Below are positions 58,281 through 64,000 of a stretch of DNA of 64,000 bases, one piece after another (position 1 is the first letter of the stretch; every line of letters begins with the position of its first letter). The stretch comes from Kiritimatiellia bacterium. Lineage in GTDB: Bacteria; Verrucomicrobiota; Kiritimatiellia; WLWN01. The DNA is taken from NCBI GenBank assembly GCA_012103575.1, contig WLWN01000001.1:2050538-2114537 (forward strand), written 5' to 3'. The notes under the pieces were generated by a model, which was not told the origin of the DNA, did not search any database, and saw only the letters and a program-made list of their open reading frames with translations. The position numbers were made by a program, and so were the translations under genes.

Positions 58281-59057
58281 ATGATTACCATGAAAACGAT
58301 GACGATAAATTTGAACGTGTGGCGGCAAGAAAACTCTGATGCACCAGGGAAAATGGTCCCTTACACGGTCGAAGATGTATCTCCAGATATGTCCTTTCTT
58401 GAAATGTTAGATCATTTAAATGAATCTTTGATGAAAAAGGGCGAAACGCCTATAGAATTTGATAGTGACTGTAGAGAAGGAATCTGTGGCGCTTGTGGTT
58501 TAGTGATTGCGGGAATAGCCCATGGCCCTAAACGCGCTTGCACATCCTGCGAATTAAGAATGCGTCAGTTTAGAGACGGAGACACGATCACCGTAGAACC
58601 GTTTAGAGCCAAAGCATTTCCCGTTATTAAAGATCTTGTGGTAGATCGAAGTGCCTTTGACCGAATCATGGAAAAGGGCGGATACATTTCTGTTCATACG
58701 GGATCTGCACCGGATGCAAATACGATGCCGATTTCAAAAGAGGTGGCGGAAAAAGCCATGGATGCGGCTACCTGCATCGGTTGTGGAGCATGCGTGGCGG
58801 CATGTCCCAATGCTTCAGCTTCTTTGTTTACTAGCGCGAAAATTGCTCAGTACGTCTACTTGCCGCAAGGAGCGCCTGAACGGAAAAGAAGAGCCCTCAG
58901 TATGGTTCAACAAATGGACGTTGAAGGATTCGGTTACTGCTCTAATCACGGTGAATGTGAGGCGGTTTGTCCCAAAGAAATTTCTATTAAAAACATCGCG
59001 TTGATGCGCCGGGAATATGTAAAGGCTGCACTCGATGCTGGATGCTTCCAGCCATAG
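58281..59057 (+). CDS. sdhB: Succinate dehydrogenase / fumarate reductase iron-sulfur subunit
   Basis: About 258 residues. A [2Fe-2S] ferredoxin domain with [11 protein letters not shown] and CTSC, then [4Fe-4S] and [3Fe-4S] motifs [12 protein letters not shown] and [14 protein letters not shown]. Transfers electrons from SdhA FADH2 to the membrane subunit. ATG 58281 or 58290 could start it; the frame runs to TTG 58266. The 38-nt gap after sdhA contains short heptamer-like TTATTGG repeats. Confidence 0.95.
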   Translation: MITMKTMTINLNVWRQENSDAPGKMVPYTVEDVSPDMSFLEMLDHLNESLMKKGETPIEFDSDCREGICGACGLVIAGIAHGPKRACTSCELRMRQFRDGDTITVEPFRAKAFPVIKDLVVDRSAFDRIMEKGGYISVHTGSAPDANTMPISKEVAEKAMDAATCIGCGACVAACPNASASLFTSAKIAQYVYLPQGAPERKRRALSMVQQMDVEGFGYCSNHGECEAVCPKEISIKNIALMRREYVKAALDAGCFQP

Positions 59058-59218
59058 GCGAATCAGCCGTGGCTGAAGATACTGGATATAAGAGGCGATG
59101 ATGTTTAAGTTATCTCCCGAATTGTAGGCCGGTCACTCCGTCGACGGATTTTCCCCGAAGATTTTGAGACAACCCTTTTGTCGTGGGCAGAGATATTTTT
59201 ACAGAAGTTTTCCTGGCA

Positions 59219-59740
59219 CTAGTAAAAAAATCGAAGCCCTAACGTAAATCGAAAATCTGTTGCACCAACCCCATTATCTTCGGCAAAAACATCATCGGTT
59301 GCAAACCGAAGTTCGCCTTTCCCCGCCAATGCAACATTTTCAACAAGGAAGTACTTTAATCCGGCATTAAAGCCCAAAACAAGAGCGCCACTACTTTCGT
59401 CTACACGCGCTATTTTAATTTCGACATATTCGTAGTCTAAAGAGATTCCCACAAAAGGAACCATCTCTGTCCCGTTATCAAAGTCATACTCAGTAAAAAC
59501 TCCTAGTCCAATCGATTCAACGCGATCGTCAATAGAAAAGCCACCTTTCAGCCCTATTTCAATACCGTCCCAAAAGAATTTTCCACTGCCCACATGCATA
59601 GAAAAAAGCGATCCATTTGCCGTATCGAAATCTAATATTCCATCGATAGACACCTCGCCGGTGCCCTGACTCAACATAGCTCCGTAACTCAAATTTGTTG
59701 CCATGAATCCTATGATCAAAAAAGTAATAATTTTATGCAT
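59219..59740 (-). CDS. Small outer-membrane beta-barrel protein
   Basis: 173 residues. Signal peptide MHKIITFLIIGFMATNLSYG, then alternating-strand sequence (SFSMHVGSGKFFWDGIEI-type strands, GLKGGFSIDD, GLGVFTEYDF, YEYVEIKIARV) and a C-terminal LRFFY aromatic end for barrel assembly. No enzyme motif. It could be an 8-strand barrel like those found as small OMPs in many PVC bacteria. Followed by the convergent intergenic stretch after sdhB. Confidence 0.8.
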   Translation of the reverse strand: MHKIITFLIIGFMATNLSYGAMLSQGTGEVSIDGILDFDTANGSLFSMHVGSGKFFWDGIEIGLKGGFSIDDRVESIGLGVFTEYDFDNGTEMVPFVGISLDYEYVEIKIARVDESSGALVLGFNAGLKYFLVENVALAGKGELRFATDDVFAEDNGVGATDFRFTLGLRFFY

Positions 59741-59935
59741 ATTTTTTTCCTTATGTAAGAAGAAGAGAGGGATTCCCCACTTTTTTTAGTTTTTACAAAA
59801 AAATGAACTAAAAGAGTATTCATTAATACGATAATGTCAAGCAGACTCACAATTCTACCATTGCAAAAGAATGCGAATCTTACTATATTCTATATATTAT
59901 ACGATTTGAAAAATGTTATTAACGGAGGGGTGACT

Positions 59936-61267
59936 ATGATCAGAATTATGAAACTAAAAATACATTGGCAAATTTTAATAGCCTTATTCCTCGCCATATT
60001 GGCAGGAATGATTATACATGTCGGGGCCAATATCACAGGTCATACACCCGATCAATTTTCCGCTCCGTTCATGGCTAGCTGTAAATTTATTGGGCAACTA
60101 TTCTTTAATGCGCTTAAAATGATTGTGGTTCCCCTTATCGTACCCTCGATTATCTGCGGTATGATGGGGCTAGGAGCTGACAAGCATTTTAAGCGGTTAG
60201 GCTTGAAAACGCTCACGTATTACCTGTCGACAGGGCTTATTGCTGTCATTACAGGATTACTCATCGTAAATCTCATTCAGCCCGGACATGTGGATAAAAA
60301 CACGGCTGAAGCCATCCTTGACCAAGCCCAAGATGCCGATACCTTTCTCCACAAAGTGGAAGGCAAAACCGGCCGCGATTTTCTGTCCATCTTCATACGG
60401 ATGATACCCCCCAACGTCCTAGATGCGGCAACCAACAATGGACAGTTGCTGGGGGTCATCTTTTTTAGCCTCCTCTTCGGCTTTTTTATTTCTCGATTAC
60501 CCGAGCGATACCAGAATATACAAAAAGAGTTTTGGGAAAGCATTCTTAGGGTTGTTACCTTGCTTACAGATTTTATTATCAAATTTGCACCGATCGGTGT
60601 GTTTGCCCTCATTAGTCCTGTCATCATTGAAACGGGTATAAGCGCTGTGCGTCCTTTACTCCTATTTTTTATAACGGTCTTACTCGCTTTAGGCATCCAT
60701 TCCTTTGTTACACTCCCCCTCCTTTTAAAGCTGTTTAGATTGTCTCCTTCAAAACATTATCGGGCAACGGCCCCAGCCCTGTTAACCGCTTTTTCTACGG
60801 CCTCCTCTGCATCTACACTACCCGTGACATTGGAAGCTGTCGAAAAAGAAGTGGGTGTCCCAAAACGCATTTCAAGCTTCACCCTCCCGTTAGGAGCTAC
60901 GGTCAATATGGATGGAACCGCTCTCTACGAATGCGTAGTCGTAATCTTCATCGCTCAATTTTATGGTGTTTTAGGATCAACCATCAGTCTGGCTACACAG
61001 CTTACGGTTGTCCTCTTAGCATTACTTACTTCTGTAGGGGTAGCAGGAATCCCTTCTGCAAGTCTCGTCGCTATTGCCATCATTCTTGGAGCCGTAGGGT
61101 TGCCGGTAGAGGCGGTTGGTATTGTTCTTGTTGTCGACCGCATTTTAGATATGTGTCGGACCTCCGTAAATGTCTTGAGCGACACGTGTGGCGCTGCCAT
61201 CATTGCCAAATCAGAAGGAGAAGATCTTTATATGGAGGAGAAAAGTCGAAAGAAGAACGCGAAGTAA
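59936..61267 (+). CDS. Sodium/proton-dicarboxylate or glutamate symporter (DAACS family)
   Basis: 443 residues from ATG 59936, preceded by GGAGGGG. Membrane helices with ALKMIVVPLIVPSIICGM, the serine-rich hairpin TAFSTASSASTLPVT, NMDGTALYECVVVIFIAQF (TM7 Asn-Met-Asp-Gly), GVAGIPSASLVAI (HP2) and DRILDMCRTSVNVLSD (TM8, substrate contact). Takes up acidic amino acids or C4-dicarboxylates, fitting with adjacent sdhAB for succinate use. Intact. Confidence 0.93.
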   Translation: MIRIMKLKIHWQILIALFLAILAGMIIHVGANITGHTPDQFSAPFMASCKFIGQLFFNALKMIVVPLIVPSIICGMMGLGADKHFKRLGLKTLTYYLSTGLIAVITGLLIVNLIQPGHVDKNTAEAILDQAQDADTFLHKVEGKTGRDFLSIFIRMIPPNVLDAATNNGQLLGVIFFSLLFGFFISRLPERYQNIQKEFWESILRVVTLLTDFIIKFAPIGVFALISPVIIETGISAVRPLLLFFITVLLALGIHSFVTLPLLLKLFRLSPSKHYRATAPALLTAFSTASSASTLPVTLEAVEKEVGVPKRISSFTLPLGATVNMDGTALYECVVVIFIAQFYGVLGSTISLATQLTVVLLALLTSVGVAGIPSASLVAIAIILGAVGLPVEAVGIVLVVDRILDMCRTSVNVLSDTCGAAIIAKSEGEDLYMEEKSRKKNAK

Positions 61268-61287
61268 CGAGCTGACACTTTATACGA

Positions 61288-62892
61288 CTAGTTACTTTTT
61301 GAGATTTCTTTAGTGGGCCGAATAGTCACCCAGATGCTTTTAAGGTCAGCACTCCGTATAAGCATTGAAAAGAACAGATAAAAGAGGATGGCCATCATAA
61401 TAGAACCCACCACAGAAATGATTTGGGCCATTTTCCAAACCATATTTTGTGCAAGGCAGATATCAAAAAGAGTTTTGTTCAAGACAACAGCAAGCCATCC
61501 CATCAAGAAAGCACCGGTTAAACACCGTATACATGTCTTTCCAACAGATCCCCACCCAGGCGAAAAACCACGGCGAACCATGATCATACAAAGAGCCATC
61601 GCATATCCGGCCTCTGCTAAGACGGTTGCGAAGGCAATGCCCGCATGTTTAAGAGGTAGAGGTAATATGATGATAAAAAGAAGGTTTAGCACAATGTTTA
61701 CGCCTACGGTTATCATGCCAATCTTCACAGGCGTGCACATATCTTTTTGTGCGTAAAAGGCTGTTACAAGTATTTTCGAAAGACTGAAGACCACTAAACC
61801 GGGCGCATAAAACCGCAATGCTACGGCTGTCAGTTCAGCAGAACGTTCTGTAAATTCAAAACCTTGAAAGATCATTTCAACGATCGGTCTAGCCAGCACG
61901 AACAAACCTATGGCAGCAGGAATCATGATAAAAAGAAGATTTCGGAGTCCATGACTAAACGTTTGCACAAAGGCTTCTTTTTTCCCTGAAATAACCTGCC
62001 TGGAAAAAACAGGCAAGAGCACGGTGCTAAAGGCTGTTGTAAAAAGACCCAAGGGTAAATAAACAAGCCGTTCACTATAGAACAATGCAGCGGGGGCCCA
62101 ATCGCCGATCCAAGCGGCCAAAAGCCTGTCGATCAAAACATTGATTTGGGTTACGGCCATCCCCATCGCGGCTGGCCCCATCAAGGCAAGCATTTGTCTG
62201 ACTCGTTGATCTTTAAAATCAAATGACCACCGATGCCGATACCCAAATCGATAGAGCACAGGGACCTGCATCCCTAGCTGAAAGATTCCCGCCGCTAAAA
62301 TCCCCCATGCCACCGCACGAATTTGAAGGTCCATAGATGACCCTACATGCGGGCAAATAAATAAAATAGTAGAAATCCAAAAAAGGTTTAAGACACACGG
62401 AGTGATAGCAGATGTGGCAAAATGATGGTGTGAATTAAGCATTCCCATGGCAAGGGCCACCAGACAGATAAACACCATGTACGGCAACATGATACGTAAA
62501 AGGGAAAACGTTAGAGCTGTTTTCTCATCAAGATCTGTTGCCAACACGATAGTTATAATAACTATACCGATGAAGACAATGGCGGACAACGTAACGGTTG
62601 TAAACGTAGTTATTTTTTGGGCAAATGCCCATGCGCGTTGATCTCCTTCGTTTTTACGGCTCTCAACAAAAACAGGAATAAAAGATGAAGATAAAGCCCC
62701 CTCCCCAAAAAAGCGGCGAAATAGATTTGGAATTGTAAACGCGACAACAAAAGCAGACATATGCATGGAGGTTCCGAAAAAGGCGGCCATAAAAATGTCG
62801 CGTACCAGTCCCAGTCCACGACTTAAGGCGGTAAAGCCTCCTACGACGCCTACAGAATGCACGATTTTTGAGGAATTCAATTCGTTTTGCAA
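61288..62892 (-). CDS. murJ: Lipid II flippase MurJ
   Basis: 534 residues, 14 membrane helices in the MATE/MOP fold: RIVHSVGVVGG-like start, GLGLVRDIFMAAFFGTS, IPNLFRRFFGEGALSSSFIP (essential Arg and acidic residues) and APGLVVFSLSKILVTAFYA. Flips lipid II across the inner membrane for peptidoglycan assembly. Starts with TTG at 62892 in this reading; a GTG inside SSKIVHSV is an alternative. It overlaps the upstream glycosyltransferase by 16 bp. Intact. Confidence 0.95.
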   Translation of the reverse strand: MQNELNSSKIVHSVGVVGGFTALSRGLGLVRDIFMAAFFGTSMHMSAFVVAFTIPNLFRRFFGEGALSSSFIPVFVESRKNEGDQRAWAFAQKITTFTTVTLSAIVFIGIVIITIVLATDLDEKTALTFSLLRIMLPYMVFICLVALAMGMLNSHHHFATSAITPCVLNLFWISTILFICPHVGSSMDLQIRAVAWGILAAGIFQLGMQVPVLYRFGYRHRWSFDFKDQRVRQMLALMGPAAMGMAVTQINVLIDRLLAAWIGDWAPAALFYSERLVYLPLGLFTTAFSTVLLPVFSRQVISGKKEAFVQTFSHGLRNLLFIMIPAAIGLFVLARPIVEMIFQGFEFTERSAELTAVALRFYAPGLVVFSLSKILVTAFYAQKDMCTPVKIGMITVGVNIVLNLLFIIILPLPLKHAGIAFATVLAEAGYAMALCMIMVRRGFSPGWGSVGKTCIRCLTGAFLMGWLAVVLNKTLFDICLAQNMVWKMAQIISVVGSIMMAILFYLFFSMLIRSADLKSIWVTIRPTKEISKSN

Positions 62893-63713
62893 GAGACTCG
62901 TGTGTTGTCTTCTTTATTTGAGAGTTGTTTTTGTTTTAATTCTATTTCCCATAACTTCGCATATTTCATACTGACTCCAAAAAAATTAATAGCCGCAATT
63001 AAAAACCCACGTTGACCATCTAATAGGCCCCCTTTAAGAATCATTCCTTTTATAAAACGCCAAACAGGGCGCACCAGAAAATTGCCCCATTTAAATCGCG
63101 AACCATCCTCAAATTTAGCGCGAGCTGAGATCGTTGAAAAACGATTCATGGTTTCGAGATGATCAGTTATATCATCGTAGGTGTAATGCCATAAGGGGCT
63201 TCGAAACGTTTTAATGGGGCCATCAACGACCACGTAATCATGAGGTTCTTGACCACAACTATAGCCTAATTCTTTTTTAAACAGCCGCAATTTAATATCT
63301 GGATACCACTCTCCATGTTTAATCCATTTCCCCAAATAATAAACTTGTCGAGGGAATTGGTACCCAATATATGCCCCCACATTCCCTTCAAATTCTTGTT
63401 TAATCTCTTGGCGCAGTTCCGGGGAGAGAACCTCATCGGCGTCCATTAAAAGAACCCAAGGGCAAGAAGCCATTTCACGAATTAAATTTCGTTGTCCAAT
63501 ATATCCACGCCATTCATGTTGATAAACGCGATCGGTATATTCACGGCAAATTGCTAGCGTGCGATCCGTGCTAAAACTATCCACAGCAACAATTTCATCG
63601 CACCATGTCAGGCTTTCAAGACAACGGCGAATCTTTGCTTCTTCGTTATGTGTAATAACACACGCAGAAATCTGATTCTTTTCATGTGTTTGAGATGGTT
63701 TACGATCTGTCAT
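62877..63713 (-). CDS. GT2 glycosyltransferase, WaaE/KdtX-like
   Basis: 278 residues. ISACVITHNEEAKIRRCLES at the N terminus (GT2 Rossmann start), DEIVAVDSFSTDRT, and the DxD in LLMDADEVLS. Later HYTYDDITDHLETMNRFSTI is a typical WaaE/KdtX-like mark. Adds a sugar (usually glucose) to the LPS inner core. Upstream of murJ and overlapping it. MITE copy 5 lies 120 bp before the start. Intact. Confidence 0.9.
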   Translation of the reverse strand: MTDRKPSQTHEKNQISACVITHNEEAKIRRCLESLTWCDEIVAVDSFSTDRTLAICREYTDRVYQHEWRGYIGQRNLIREMASCPWVLLMDADEVLSPELRQEIKQEFEGNVGAYIGYQFPRQVYYLGKWIKHGEWYPDIKLRLFKKELGYSCGQEPHDYVVVDGPIKTFRSPLWHYTYDDITDHLETMNRFSTISARAKFEDGSRFKWGNFLVRPVWRFIKGMILKGGLLDGQRGFLIAAINFFGVSMKYAKLWEIELKQKQLSNKEDNTRVSCKTN

Positions 63714-63833
63714 TTCTTTGTTTTTTTATAAAGACTTTTCTCCCACGAATCACTCAGCGCGGAAAACCCATAGTCAAATTTTTCTAAATTAGATCAAACC
63801 CTTTTTTAAGTGAAAAAGTTTATGGAACTATAT

Positions 63834-63940
63834 CCTGGATCCGTCAGTTAAACGCGGTTTTCTGCACGAACCATTTGGGCCAAAAGGAATTACAAAAAAG
63901 CATTCGCACAGAAATCCCACGTTTAACTGACGGATCCAGG
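63834..63940. mobile_element. MITE-like element, copy 5 (107 bp, internally deleted)
   Basis: Both ends are present with the 5-bp duplication TATAT (63829-63833, 63941-63945). The centre, including the CGCACCC/GGGTGCG hairpin, is missing. Lies in the upstream region of the WaaE-like gene. Confidence 0.93.
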
Positions 63941-64000
63941 TATATGATAAAAGTAAATTTTTATGCCTCTTTAAAAAAAATCGGTGGGCCATCTCTGGCT

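Noticed and set aside
60277..60696. 139-codon minus-strand frame inside the dicarboxylate symporter
   Set aside because: Antisense shadow with basic, low-complexity translation. The plus-strand gene is certain.

Overview
The window looks like a piece of a Gram-negative genome from the Verrucomicrobiota/Kiritimatiellota/Lentisphaerota (PVC) side of bacteria. The evidence is an LPS-type envelope (heptosyltransferase, WaaE-like transferase, LolCDE-like exporter, beta-barrel proteins), a SdhC-A-B complex of the three-subunit cytochrome b558 type, and a secreted protein whose N-terminal Pro-rich QGSLNPPGSPAP segment and C-terminal VERNTDL-type domain are of a kind I associate with that group. All family names rest on reading the sequence, not on a database search. 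The window is dense in insertion sequences and decaying genes: eight copies or fragments of one IS630 element, two IS1380, three IS30, two IS4 fragments, one remnant of a second IS630 type, and five copies of a 0.16-kb MITE-like element whose ends match the IS1380 ends.

Layout. 1-2.4 kb: uvrC (cut by the window edge) and a PhzF-family gene. 2.4-6 kb: IS630, orphan sdhC, broken IS1380. 6-11.2 kb: a small coupled gene plus xthA, an AIF-like reductase, a nonsense-interrupted AbiEii-like gene, glgB. 11.6-17.9 kb: a LolCDE-like export locus with two frameshifted permeases and an IS630-interrupted outer-membrane protein. 17.9-24.4 kb: a minus-strand run of envelope glycan genes (GT9 heptosyltransferase, membrane protein, pyruvyltransferase-like protein) with argF and a four-helix-bundle gene bordered by heptanucleotide repeats. 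24.5-30 kb: MITE, SGNH lipoprotein, and an AlgI/AlgX-like polysaccharide O-acetylation locus with a broken MBOAT gene. 31.4-35 kb: psd-pssA, then ruins of a DevB/DevC-type exporter. 36-40.4 kb: an eroded sphingolipid (ceramide) locus with a serine-palmitoyltransferase-like tail, a DEGS-like Delta4-desaturase, an SDR, a large GNAT-fold acyltransferase and an FA2H-like hydroxylase. 40.9-48.5 kb: nested IS elements, a frameshifted metallo-beta-lactamase/cNMP-binding protein and a SET-domain gene. 48.9-54.8 kb: thiDE fusion, a broken DNA-glycosylase-like gene, a secreted protein split by IS630, a tRNA-Arg, a dioxygenase fragment. 54.8-64 kb: IS30, sdhA-sdhB, a small barrel protein, a dicarboxylate symporter, murJ, a WaaE-like glycosyltransferase and a MITE.

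Housekeeping genes (uvrC, xthA, glgB, argF, psd, pssA, thiDE, sdhAB, murJ) read through cleanly, while export, polysaccharide, lipid-modification and defence genes are frameshifted, stopped, truncated or hit by IS. That pattern fits recent relaxation of selection with IS expansion, such as a host-associated lifestyle. Some homopolymer frameshifts could instead be sequencing errors. Phospholipid, sphingolipid and outer-membrane genes together suggest an ancestor with a complex envelope that is now being simplified.
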